Notes: a model not told the origin generated them from the letters alone. Positions 7,121 to 14,589 are shown, numbered from the stretch's first letter. The stretch is DNA of 19,878 nucleotides from Candidatus Gastranaerophilales bacterium (GCA_947628355.1 CANQZO010000006.1:1-19878), one strand, 5' to 3'. Translations and numbers: made by a program.

Positions 7121-8254
7121 ATGGATATTAAAGACGTAAAAAGAGTAGTATTCAAATTCGGAACTAATGTTTTAAGAAATGATGACAAAGAAATATCTCT
7201 GTCACGTATTTATTCGTTTATTGAAGATATTTCAAAACTTCATAAACAGGGAACGGAAATCATTATAATTACGTCAGGTGCCGTAGGATTGGGGGCTAAA
7301 AAACTTAATGTTAACTCATCAGAGAGTTTAACAATTAAACAGGCATGCGCCTCTGTCGGACAAAGCCAATTAATGTGTATTTATGAGGACGGATTTGGAA
7401 AATATTCAATAAATACCGCTCAAATTCTGCTTACGGAAGATGATTTTACTAACAGAATTAAGTATTTGAGTTTAAATAATGTCTTAAATACATTGATTGA
7501 CTTAAGGGTAATTCCTATAATTAACCAAAATGATACTGTATCAACGGCAGAACTTGAAGAAGCGGGGAATCCCTTATATGGTGTCAGTTTTTCTGATAAT
7601 GATAAACTGTCTGCGCTTGTTGCAAGCAAACTTGACGCGGATTTACTTGTAATACTTTCTGATATTGACGGATTATATGACGATAATCCCAAAGAAAATC
7701 CTAACGCAAAATTGATTAACGAAGTAAAAGAACTTACCCCCGAAATAGAAAACTGTGCCAAAACAGCTTCAAACGGAGGCAGAGGCGGTATGATTACCAA
7801 ATTACAGGCAGCAAAAGTTGTTACTCACTCGGGAGGGTTCGTTATAATCGCTAACGGAAAATCACCTCAAATATTAAAACGTATATTTTCCGGTGAAAAA
7901 GTCGGAACTACATTTTATCCTGTTGAACAAATGTCGCAAAAAAGACGCTGGATTGCTTATGCTACTAATATTACGGGGCAGGTTGTAATAAATTCGGGTG
8001 CTGTTAACGCAATTGTTAATGAGGATAAAAGCCTGCTTGCTATTGGTGTTCAAAACATTAACGGTTCATTCTCAAGAGGCGACGTTATTTCAATTGTTGA
8101 TGTTGATAATAATGAAATAGCACGCGGAATTGCTAATTATTCTTCCGAGGACTGCAGAAAAATTATGGGAGTTCACTCGGAGGATATATATGATATACTC
8201 GGATACAAAAACTATGACGCAATTGTCACAAAAGATAATATTGCAATAATATAG
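7121..8254 (+). CDS. proB: Glutamate 5-kinase
   Basis: ProB phosphorylates glutamate to glutamyl-5-phosphate, the first and normally feedback-controlled step of proline synthesis. The amino acid kinase domain carries VFKFGTNVLRN (10-20), ITSGAVGLGAKKL (50-62), NQNDTVSTAEL (135-145), FSDNDKLSALVA (157-168), ILSDIDGLYDDNP (178-190) and GGRGGMITKLQAA (219-231). A C-terminal PUA domain covers about 275-360, so this is the full-length two-domain form (377 residues). The ATG lies 7 nt after a TATAAT and lacks a Shine-Dalgarno. The proA start follows within about 10 nt, so the two form an operon. Confidence 0.97.
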   Translation: MDIKDVKRVVFKFGTNVLRNDDKEISLSRIYSFIEDISKLHKQGTEIIIITSGAVGLGAKKLNVNSSESLTIKQACASVGQSQLMCIYEDGFGKYSINTAQILLTEDDFTNRIKYLSLNNVLNTLIDLRVIPIINQNDTVSTAELEEAGNPLYGVSFSDNDKLSALVASKLDADLLVILSDIDGLYDDNPKENPNAKLINEVKELTPEIENCAKTASNGGRGGMITKLQAAKVVTHSGGFVIIANGKSPQILKRIFSGEKVGTTFYPVEQMSQKRRWIAYATNITGQVVINSGAVNAIVNEDKSLLAIGVQNINGSFSRGDVISIVDVDNNEIARGIANYSSEDCRKIMGVHSEDIYDILGYKNYDAIVTKDNIAII

Positions 8255-8263
8255 GTGTTAATA

Positions 8264-9556
8264 ATGAATGATGTAATAAAAACGGCACAGCTTGCTAAAG
8301 ACTCAGCAATTAAAGCGCAAGGACTTTCAACCGAAATAAAAAATATTGCCTTAAATAGAATTGCAGCAGCACTGGAAAACGACAAAGATACTATATTTAA
8401 CGCTAATAAAACTGATTTGCAAACTGCTCAAAATGATTTAAACAATGGTAAAATTACCCTTTCTGCATATAACCGATTAAAACTTGATGAAAATAAATTC
8501 CGTGATATGGTGCAGGGAGTGCGTGATGTGGCTTTGCTTAATGACCCTGTAAACAATATTGTTTGGTCTAAAAATATTGCGGAGGGTATAACTTTAAAAA
8601 AAATTACCTGCCCCATAGGTGTAATAGGGGTAATTTTTGAATCCCGCCCCGATGTGATTTCTCAAATTGTTTCGCTGTGTATAAAATCATCAAATGCCTT
8701 GATTTTAAAAGGCGGTAGTGAGGCTGTTAATACAAATAAAACTATTTTTAATATTATTTTAAATACTTTAAACTCAATTGACGAATTTCCTCGAAATATG
8801 ATTAATATGCTCTATTCAAGAGATGATGTTAAATTAATGCTTGAGGCTGACGGTTATATAGATTTAATAATACCCCGCGGTTCAAATTCGCTTGTTAAAT
8901 TTATAAAAGCAAATACTAAAATACCAGTATTAGCCCATGCTGACGGAATTTGCCATATATACATAGACGAATTTGCCGATATAAAAAAATCTATAGATAT
9001 TATAATTGATTCAAAATGCCAGTACCCTGCAGCCTGCAACAGTGTTGAAACGGTTTTAATTCATAAAGCAAGATTAAATGATATACTTCCAGCTTTGATT
9101 AATTCTCTTATCGAAAATGGTGTTAAAATCTTAGGTGATAATTCTATAGTATTGGCGTCAAGCGCTGTTTTGCCCGCTTTCAATGATGACTGGCACAAAG
9201 AATACGGTGATAAAATTCTTTCAATAAAAACGGTTAATTCATTAGATGAAGCAATTAATCATATTAATGAATTTGGCTCAAAACACACTGATTGCATAAT
9301 TACGGAAAATGACGCAAATGCCGAAAAATTTATGTCACTTGTTGATTCTGCAGGTGTGTATAAAAATATTTCAACTCGATTTGCAGACGGTTTTAGGTAC
9401 GGCTTTGGCGCTGAAGTTGGTATATCTACATCCAAAACGCATGCAAGAGGACCTGTAGGGCTTGAAGGACTTACAATATATAAATACAAACTCTACGGAA
9501 ATGGCGATATAGTTTCAGATTTTGTAACAGGAAAAAGAAAATTTCTTAAAAGTTAG
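8264..9556 (+). CDS. proA: Glutamate-5-semialdehyde dehydrogenase (gamma-glutamyl phosphate reductase)
   Basis: ProA reduces glutamyl-5-phosphate with NADPH to glutamate-5-semialdehyde, the second step of proline synthesis. Diagnostic stretches are GVIGVIFESRPDVISQIVSL, ALILKGGSEAVNTN, LIIPRGSNSLV, YPAACNSVETVLIH, whose cysteine (residue 258) is the expected catalytic thiol, and the C-terminal RYGFGAEVGISTSKTHARGP. From the ATG at 8264 the product has 430 residues, a normal length. I chose this ATG rather than the in-frame GTG at 8255 because AGGTG at 8253-8257 is a good Shine-Dalgarno for 8264 (6 nt spacing), and that GTG is itself part of the Shine-Dalgarno. The proB stop at 8252-8254 overlaps the Shine-Dalgarno, which indicates coupling. 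No proC is visible nearby. Confidence 0.97.
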   Translation: MNDVIKTAQLAKDSAIKAQGLSTEIKNIALNRIAAALENDKDTIFNANKTDLQTAQNDLNNGKITLSAYNRLKLDENKFRDMVQGVRDVALLNDPVNNIVWSKNIAEGITLKKITCPIGVIGVIFESRPDVISQIVSLCIKSSNALILKGGSEAVNTNKTIFNIILNTLNSIDEFPRNMINMLYSRDDVKLMLEADGYIDLIIPRGSNSLVKFIKANTKIPVLAHADGICHIYIDEFADIKKSIDIIIDSKCQYPAACNSVETVLIHKARLNDILPALINSLIENGVKILGDNSIVLASSAVLPAFNDDWHKEYGDKILSIKTVNSLDEAINHINEFGSKHTDCIITENDANAEKFMSLVDSAGVYKNISTRFADGFRYGFGAEVGISTSKTHARGPVGLEGLTIYKYKLYGNGDIVSDFVTGKRKFLKS

Positions 9557-9623
9557 TTATTTTTTGTCAAAAAAATTATTGTTTAATTTTTGTATTAATG
9601 GTTATAAATAATGAGGTTAAATT

Positions 9624-10097
9624 ATGATATCAAAAATTGGATTTACCCCCGCACACTCACCGTCTTTTGGCTTCGCAAGATTAAATGATAAAGGCAGAGC
9701 AACGGCTCAAGTGTTCGGATTGCCTTCTAATCTTTTTTTAAATGATGATTTGTTTCGAAAACAGGGTTTATTTGAAAAACCTGCTATAGCAAGTGAATTA
9801 TCATCCGGTAAAAAATTCTTACAAATATGTGAAGAATACGGCTGTAGTCCGCAAGGCAGTTCCAATGTGTCATTTATAACTTCTCAAATACTTTCAAAAA
9901 AAGGCGGTAGAGTGATAAAGAAAATTCCTGCAGACGAATTGCAAAAAGGATTTGTTGCTTTATATAACGCTAATTATGATAATCCTCAATTATCAAATAA
10001 GACAACAAGAGAACTGCTTGAGAAAATAAAAGATTATATGGCACCTGAAGAATATGTTAAACAAGTCGGTCTTTTAGATTGTGGTACGCATAAATAA
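9624..10097 (+). CDS. Hypothetical protein with N-terminal MISKIG...SPSFG tag
   Basis: I do not recognise this 157-residue protein. It begins MISKIGFTPAHSPSFGFARL. Its first residues resemble the MIQKIGA start of the nucleotidyltransferase at 11205-13235, and SPSFG (12-16) resembles SPAFTG in that protein. The rest is a soluble, mixed-charge sequence with no membrane helix. It includes GKKFLQICEEYGCSPQG (about 62-78) and a helical C-terminus (TTRELLEKIKDYMAPEEYVKQ). No catalytic motif stands out. The start is fixed by GAGGT at 9613-9617, 6 nt before the ATG. The gene lies 67 nt after proA and is closed by a strong terminator. TTGTTT (9579-9584) and TATAAA (9603-9608) could be promoter hexamers, but a start point there would cut into the Shine-Dalgarno, so I do not annotate them. 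Confidence 0.82.
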   Translation: MISKIGFTPAHSPSFGFARLNDKGRATAQVFGLPSNLFLNDDLFRKQGLFEKPAIASELSSGKKFLQICEEYGCSPQGSSNVSFITSQILSKKGGRVIKKIPADELQKGFVALYNANYDNPQLSNKTTRELLEKIKDYMAPEEYVKQVGLLDCGTHK

Positions 10098-10105
10098 TTA
10101 ATTAT

Positions 10106-10135
10106 AAAAGACCGGCTTTAAGTTCGGTCTTTTTA
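10106..10135 (+). terminator. Rho-independent terminator between the tagged hypothetical gene and rnpA
   Basis: AAAAGACCG (10106-10114) pairs with CGGTCTTTT (10125-10133) around a 10 nt loop and is followed by further T residues. The rnpA TATAAT begins 4 nt after the stem. Confidence 0.88.
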
Positions 10136-10136
10136 T

Positions 10137-10142
10137 TATAAT
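10137..10142 (+). promoter_or_regulatory. -10 element of rnpA (very short leader predicted)
   Basis: TATAAT at 10137-10142 lies 9 nt before the rnpA ATG. A second TATAAT at 10146-10151 touches the ATG and is too close to serve. No Shine-Dalgarno is present between terminator and ATG. The -35 position would fall inside the terminator hairpin and matches poorly. Confidence 0.45.
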
Positions 10143-10151
10143 ATATATAAT

Positions 10152-10508
10152 ATGTTACAAAAAAAATTCAGATTAAAAAAATATTCGGCTTTTATTGCCA
10201 CATATAAATTAAATAATATAGTATCGGATGATTATATAAATATTTATTTCGGTAAAGAAAAAACACAATCTGATATTCCTACTAAAATTGCATTTGTTGT
10301 AAGTAAAAAAGTGCATAAACGAGCTGTAGTAAGAAATCATATTAAACGGCTAATGCGTGAAAGTTTTCGCAGAATATTAAAAGAAAATAATATATATAAT
10401 ATCAATAAATATATCTCTATAATTTGTTCGGCTAAAATTTTATCTGTTAATGCCGATTTTGTTGTTATTGATAATTCAATAAAAACTCTATTGGCGAATA
10501 AACAATAA
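10152..10508 (+). CDS. rnpA: Ribonuclease P protein component
   Basis: RnpA is the small basic subunit that helps the RNase P RNA bind and trim the 5' leader of precursor tRNAs. The 118-residue protein has the expected length and high Lys/Arg content. It carries KIAFVVSKKVHKRAVVRNHIK (from residue 45), with RNHIKRLMRE (61-70) matching the conserved RNxxKRxxRE RNA-binding signature. In most bacteria rnpA follows rpmH and precedes yidD or yidC. Here it stands alone between a terminator and a non-coding stretch, with no rpmH within the window. The ATG lies directly after an AT-rich promoter-like tract with no Shine-Dalgarno. Confidence 0.93.
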   Translation: MLQKKFRLKKYSAFIATYKLNNIVSDDYINIYFGKEKTQSDIPTKIAFVVSKKVHKRAVVRNHIKRLMRESFRRILKENNIYNINKYISIICSAKILSVNADFVVIDNSIKTLLANKQ

Positions 10509-10689
10509 ATTCAAGTATTATGGTCAATTATATACAATTTAATAAATACTTGTAACATATAGATATAATATAATTTATATAATCAATATATATTTTTTGT
10601 AACAATTTCTTAACAAAAGTATCTCAAAATAGCATGAATACATGTTTTTTGGTTTTTATAAATATAAAAGAACAAAAAACGAGGAAAAA
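10509..10689 (+). promoter_or_regulatory. Long AT-rich leader/promoter region of the coiled-coil gene
   Basis: This gene-free stretch holds three TATAAT hexamers (10564-10569, 10569-10574 and 10578-10583), two copies of TTGTAACA (10550-10557 and 10597-10604) and TTAACA (10610-10615), so the exact promoter is ambiguous. At 10644-10680 GTTTTTTG pairs with CAAAAAAC, continued by a weaker inner stem. That hairpin ends immediately before the Shine-Dalgarno GAGGA (10681-10685). An 11-mer, TTTCTTAACAA (10606-10616), also occurs upstream of the gene at 572. Confidence 0.4.
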
Positions 10690-11133
10690 ATGGGATACGC
10701 ATTATTTGCACAAAGAAAAGTTGTATTGGACGGACAGTTAAATGCCCTAGAATTGCAACAAACGCAAAGATCCAATGAGCAATATAATTTAGCGACTCAA
10801 ACATTGAGTTTAAATCAGCAGATGGCAAGTATGCAGGCATCTCAATCAACAGAGTTGGCAGATAAATATGAAGAATTAGCAAATGCCAGCGGAGAAGAAG
10901 CAAGAGCAAGTATAAATGCAGAAATAAGAGGAATGGAAGAAGATTTCCAAGCAGAATTAGATGAAATAAACCGACAAATTTATCAAGTATCAGTAAAAGA
11001 GAATACTGTAGAAATGCAGGTAAAAAGATTAGATACAATGGTAACATCGGTACAAAAAGAATTAGAAGCCGTAGAAGATGCAGAAGGCGAATCAATAGAC
11101 AGAGCGACAGCGAAATTCAAAGGAGTAGCATAA
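10690..11133 (+). CDS. Small coiled-coil protein of unknown function (MGYALFAQRK type)
   Basis: From the ATG at 10690 the product has 147 residues and no Pro, Cys, His or Trp. After MGYALFAQRKVVLDGQLNAL it is almost wholly helical and rich in Gln, Glu, Ala and Ser, with heptad-like spacing through about 12-130 (for example ELQQTQRSNEQYNL, MEEDFQAELDEINRQI and VKRLDTMVTSVQKELEAV). No signal peptide or membrane helix is present. An upstream in-frame ATG at 10642 is possible, but GAGGA at 10681-10685 places the start at 10690, and the upstream 16 residues are basic and unlike the rest. The gene has its own long AT-rich upstream region and a strong terminator, which suggests an independently and perhaps strongly expressed structural protein. 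I do not assign a function. Confidence 0.85.
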   Translation: MGYALFAQRKVVLDGQLNALELQQTQRSNEQYNLATQTLSLNQQMASMQASQSTELADKYEELANASGEEARASINAEIRGMEEDFQAELDEINRQIYQVSVKENTVEMQVKRLDTMVTSVQKELEAVEDAEGESIDRATAKFKGVA

Positions 11134-11158
11134 TAAACAAAGTAACAAATAAATATAA

Positions 11159-11189
11159 AAAAAGAGGAAACAAATTGTTTCCTCTTTTT
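11159..11189. terminator. Bidirectional terminator between convergent genes
   Basis: AAAAAGAGGAAAC (11159-11171) pairs with GTTTCCTCTTTTT (11177-11189) around a 5 nt loop. The A run on one side and T run on the other allow it to serve both the coiled-coil gene (plus) and the nucleotidyltransferase gene (minus). Confidence 0.9.
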
Positions 11190-11204
11190 GTTATAAATTA
11201 TTAC

Positions 11205-13235
11205 TTATTTATCTTTCTCATTTACGGTAATTAGTCCTTTTTTCAAATAGTTGTTGACAACATAAGGATATACTTTTACCGCTTTAGGTACAGCCATAAC
11301 TTCTCCCTTTATTGAATAATTATCTTCAATAAATTTCTTTTGTTCGGGAGTAGAAGCAATTAAACCGGTTTCTGTATTAATACTGTTTAATACATGTCTG
11401 CGTTCAAAATCCTCAAGTTTAAAGTCACCGCTTGCAATTTGCATTGTAGTATGGTAAAGAGCATTTAATGTACCGCAGTCAGCCCAAGGTTCATCAGTAG
11501 GAACAGCTACAATTTTTTGATTGCCTAAAATTGCTTTTGCAGAAGTAACTGCATTCATAAATGCTGTTTTGTCGCTTACCTCACCAACTACTTTTGTTAT
11601 ATCTTTTGCAATTTCATTTATATCACTTTTTTGAGTAAGAGCCATAAGTATCGGAATATATGTTTTAGACCAGTCTCTCGGTTCTTTTCCTTTTCCTGCA
11701 GGGAAAAACGGTTCTATTACTGATAATGCTTCAAATGCTTCCTTGCTTACTGAGAATTGGAATGTATTTGTTAAGCATTTTCCGTCTTTTTCATAACCGG
11801 CAGGTATTTGTTTCGGTTTTTCTTTAAATTCTAAAATTTCATCACCTGCGCCGAGTTTCATAATTCCAAAGTTGCCTTTTGCATCATCAGATTTAACTTC
11901 TTTTGCAATCATTGCAATTGCCGTGTTGCCTTGCTCCATTATTTCAAACATTCTTCTTGTTGCGTTAGTCATTCTTGACATTGAATCATTCGGGAATATT
12001 GCCAGATACTTTCTGCCGCTGCGCTGCATTTTGTTGTATAAATCAACAGTGAAGCCGCCGTTTCCCTTATTTACTCCGGATTTATTTAAGTAAAATTTAA
12101 TATTACCGCCGATTTTAAGCTGACCTTTAGAGCAATTTAATAAACCTGCATTATGAAGTGAAACAAAAGTTGTTTCCATTGGAGTTAAGCCTGTTGCGGT
12201 TCTGAATACACCTTTGGTTGATTGAGCTCCGTTCTTTTCTCCGTGCATAATTCCGCTTGATGAAGCGTTCGTGTATTCGGCTCTTGAACCAAATCCGCCT
12301 GCAAGCATTGCTAATTGCAAGTTTTTTGCACCCTCTTGAGGATGAAATTCGCCTAAAACTATTTCACCTTTATCTATTTTTTCTATAAAATCTTCTATTG
12401 ATTTAATAATTTCCGGAACAAATCTGTTTTCTTCCATGCCGATTACAATTTCTGTTCCGTTATTATTAGGATCAACGGGTTTGTCGGAAACAGATTCCGT
12501 TCTGATAGGTGCTTCTGGCATTACAGGTTGTTTGAAAGGTTTAAATGTATTTCCTCTTTGTATTGCGTGTGCATATAGATGACCTCTGCTTGCCTTTGTT
12601 TTTATTTCGCCTGCATTTGTTAAAAGTACGTTGTCTCCGTCTTCAATAACTGCCATTAAATTACCTTTTGTATTTAGTACATAAGCATTCTGGGCAGTTT
12701 TATCAGAAGATGGTTTTTGGAATATACTTATTAATTGTTTCAAGTTGTCACTTCTTCTTGTTCCTGCATCTTCAGGCGGTCTTACTGCCATTTGATACAT
12801 TATGAAATCAAACGGCATTTTTTTAATTTGTGTTCTTGCTATTATCGGACTGCTTTTACTTTGTTTCGGATCTATATTTATATTTGTTTTTATTGCGTCA
12901 TATTCGGATGGTAATTCTTTTGCGAATTTTCTTACAATTCCTGTTACATCTACTTGGGAACCTACATCTTCTCCTTTTTCACCTCTTTCATCAGTACATG
13001 TTTTCATTTGTGTGGTTAATTCCGAAAATGCTTCTGATAAACTTTGTCCAAAACTTACTGTTTTAGCTGTTTGTATACCATACATTCCTTGGTATGCTTT
13101 TGCTATATCAACGGCATTGTAATTACCTGTAAATGCCGGTGAAGTTGCATAATTGACAGTTGATTTTACTGTATTGTTTTTGTTAAATACTCCTGCAGCG
13201 TTGATTAAGTTAGCTGCTCCAATTTTTTGTATCAT
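11205..13235 (-). CDS. Nucleotidyltransferase (sugar-1-phosphate type) with ~300-residue tagged N-terminal region
   Basis: The C-terminal half of this 676-residue protein looks like a sugar-phosphate nucleotidyltransferase. It has LQLAMLAGGFGSRAEY (glycine-rich NTP loop LAGGFGSR at 311-318), a possible family lysine near 341 (STKGVFRTATGLTPMETTF), LAIFPNDSMSR where a metal-binding Asp is expected, GDEILEFKEKPKQIPAGYE, and VPTDEPWADCGTLNALYHT, matching the usual W-x-D-x-GT ending. The loop and lysine regions are divergent, so the substrate cannot be named. The N-terminal 300 residues match no domain I know. They start MIQKIGAANLINAAGVF and contain SPAFTG (32-37) and VSFGQ (60-64), motifs shared with two other proteins here. 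AAAGGA precedes the ATG. The usual family length is 250-450 residues, so the N-terminal extension is the odd part. An alternative is a nucleotidyltransferase-like protein with a non-enzymatic role. Confidence 0.82.
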   Translation of the reverse strand: MIQKIGAANLINAAGVFNKNNTVKSTVNYATSPAFTGNYNAVDIAKAYQGMYGIQTAKTVSFGQSLSEAFSELTTQMKTCTDERGEKGEDVGSQVDVTGIVRKFAKELPSEYDAIKTNINIDPKQSKSSPIIARTQIKKMPFDFIMYQMAVRPPEDAGTRRSDNLKQLISIFQKPSSDKTAQNAYVLNTKGNLMAVIEDGDNVLLTNAGEIKTKASRGHLYAHAIQRGNTFKPFKQPVMPEAPIRTESVSDKPVDPNNNGTEIVIGMEENRFVPEIIKSIEDFIEKIDKGEIVLGEFHPQEGAKNLQLAMLAGGFGSRAEYTNASSSGIMHGEKNGAQSTKGVFRTATGLTPMETTFVSLHNAGLLNCSKGQLKIGGNIKFYLNKSGVNKGNGGFTVDLYNKMQRSGRKYLAIFPNDSMSRMTNATRRMFEIMEQGNTAIAMIAKEVKSDDAKGNFGIMKLGAGDEILEFKEKPKQIPAGYEKDGKCLTNTFQFSVSKEAFEALSVIEPFFPAGKGKEPRDWSKTYIPILMALTQKSDINEIAKDITKVVGEVSDKTAFMNAVTSAKAILGNQKIVAVPTDEPWADCGTLNALYHTTMQIASGDFKLEDFERRHVLNSINTETGLIASTPEQKKFIEDNYSIKGEVMAVPKAVKVYPYVVNNYLKKGLITVNEKDK

Positions 13236-13303
13236 TAGTTATCCTTTCATTGCAGAAATTTATTACTTTGCTTATAACAAAACCCCTAATAATTTATTTT
13301 GCT

Positions 13304-13344
13304 AAAAAAGTTATTAAAATTTATAAAACTTTAATAACTTTTTT
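13304..13344. terminator. AT-rich hairpin terminator downstream of the WG-repeat gene
   Basis: AAAAAAGTTATTAAA (13304-13318) is a perfect 15 bp complement of TTTAATAACTTTTTT (13330-13344) with an 11 nt loop. On the minus strand it lies 27 nt past the WG-repeat stop codon and ends in a T run. The rest of 13236-13371 is AT-rich with no gene seen. Confidence 0.75.
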
Positions 13345-13371
13345 AATTATAATACTATTTTTGGAATTTAA

Positions 13372-14553
13372 CTATTCAATTGTGAGCATGGTTAATATGA
13401 GTTCATTTACAATGTGCGGAGATATTAAACAACCTTTTTTGGTAAATTTATAACCTTTGTCGTTTTGTTCAAGAGTACCTATTTCTTTTCCGTTTTGTAG
13501 TACAATTCCGTTATTGTATGAGTATGTTTTGCCATGCCTGTATACATTAACTTTTTTATCGGTTACTTCGCTTAAAAGTTTTCCTTTTATGTCGTAGGCA
13601 TAATATATATTTGCTTTATTAACGAGTATTACGGGATAGAAGAAGTGTCTGCAAGGTGTTTTTAAAGTTATTGTATCGTACTCTGGTGGGAGTATTTCTT
13701 CGCTATCATAGCTAAGCCCTATTTTTCCGTTATTTTTTACAATAACATAATCTTTGTTTCTTATAGTTAATAAACCTTGAAGTCCATGTTTAAATTCTTC
13801 AGTTTTTTCATTGGTTGCTTTAATTATTACATCTTTTTTTACAGAAGCAATTTTAATAGTATCAGGTATTTCCACTTCTTCGACCTCATAAGCCTTTTTA
13901 TTTTCTTTCTCGGTTTTTTCATAAGTTACAGTTTTTGCAGAATAACTTTCTTTAAAAACCGGTCTGATATCACTTATAAGAAGAGTTAAAGTATCGGGAG
14001 TAACTTTGAATTGTTCATCTTCCCCTATAAGTTTGCCCGTGTTATAAAACAATCTGTATTTTCCGTTTATTTTTCCTGAAAAATACTCTGAATTACCATT
14101 CTTTATTATTGCAACTTTTTGAAAGATAGGTGTTAATAAAATATTGCCCTCTTTATCAGTTATGCCGTACTTGCCGTTATTTTTTATTTTTACGTAATTA
14201 CCGATTAAACTTACATCCTGCATTTGTGCAAGAAATACTGTTTTTAACTCCAAATTGCAGTATCCGATTTTATTATCTCTTTTAATTTTAAATTGAACAT
14301 AGTCATCTAAAGGCTGAATACTATCCCATTCGGAAGCCAGTAAAGTTCTTTGTGTTTCTTTATCAATAATGCCGTATTTCCCGTTTTGTTCAATAATTTC
14401 AACTTTTTCATTTCCGCTTATAATATTAGTTTGATTTTGTGGTTGAACTTGCTCATCAATCACTATATTTTCGCTGAGATTTGCATCTTCAGCATTAACT
14501 GCCGAAATAATAAAGGAAAAAAATATTAATAATGATAAAACTAACTTTTTCAT
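13372..14553 (-). CDS. Secreted WG-repeat protein
   Basis: The 393-residue product starts with a Sec signal peptide, MKKLVLSLLIFFSFIISAVNA, probably cut after residue 21, so it acts outside the inner membrane. Repeated units of the WG type follow: NGKYGIIDKETQRTLLASEWDSI (from 57), NKIGYCNLELKTVFLAQ (from 94), NGKYGITDKEGNILLTPIFQKV (from 126), NGKYRLFYNTGKLIG (from 163) and, towards the C-terminus, NGKIGLSYDSEEILPPEYDTI. WG repeats form beta-structured binding surfaces of largely unknown partners. The start was moved from the upstream ATG at 14568 to 14553 because AAAGGAAG lies just before the latter and the signal peptide then begins cleanly. It follows the TOPRIM gene by 36 nt. No enzymatic motif is visible. 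Confidence 0.85.
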   Translation of the reverse strand: MKKLVLSLLIFFSFIISAVNAEDANLSENIVIDEQVQPQNQTNIISGNEKVEIIEQNGKYGIIDKETQRTLLASEWDSIQPLDDYVQFKIKRDNKIGYCNLELKTVFLAQMQDVSLIGNYVKIKNNGKYGITDKEGNILLTPIFQKVAIIKNGNSEYFSGKINGKYRLFYNTGKLIGEDEQFKVTPDTLTLLISDIRPVFKESYSAKTVTYEKTEKENKKAYEVEEVEIPDTIKIASVKKDVIIKATNEKTEEFKHGLQGLLTIRNKDYVIVKNNGKIGLSYDSEEILPPEYDTITLKTPCRHFFYPVILVNKANIYYAYDIKGKLLSEVTDKKVNVYRHGKTYSYNNGIVLQNGKEIGTLEQNDKGYKFTKKGCLISPHIVNELILTMLTIE

Positions 14554-14589
14554 ACAACTTCCTTTCATAATTTATTAAATAATAACATT

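Noticed and set aside
8255..8263. GTG at 8255 as the proA start
   Set aside because: It overlaps the Shine-Dalgarno AGGTG that serves the ATG at 8264, and the family N-terminus fits the ATG.
10642..10689. Upstream ATG at 10642 for the coiled-coil protein
   Set aside because: The added residues are encoded by a hairpin-forming leader and there is a well-placed Shine-Dalgarno for 10690.
10509..10689. Possible non-coding RNA gene or riboswitch in the AT-rich stretch
   Set aside because: Only one weak A/T hairpin is seen next to the Shine-Dalgarno; there is no conserved aptamer-like core or GC-containing structure.
10610..11095. Leucine-rich minus-strand frame opposite the coiled-coil gene
   Set aside because: It mirrors the Gln/Glu/Lys-rich plus-strand gene, which has a Shine-Dalgarno and terminator; the hydrophobicity is an artefact of reading the complement.
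13250..13453. Small plus-strand open frame with hydrophobic sequence
   Set aside because: It runs antisense through the terminator and the 3' end of the WG-repeat gene, and no Shine-Dalgarno or conserved motif supports it.
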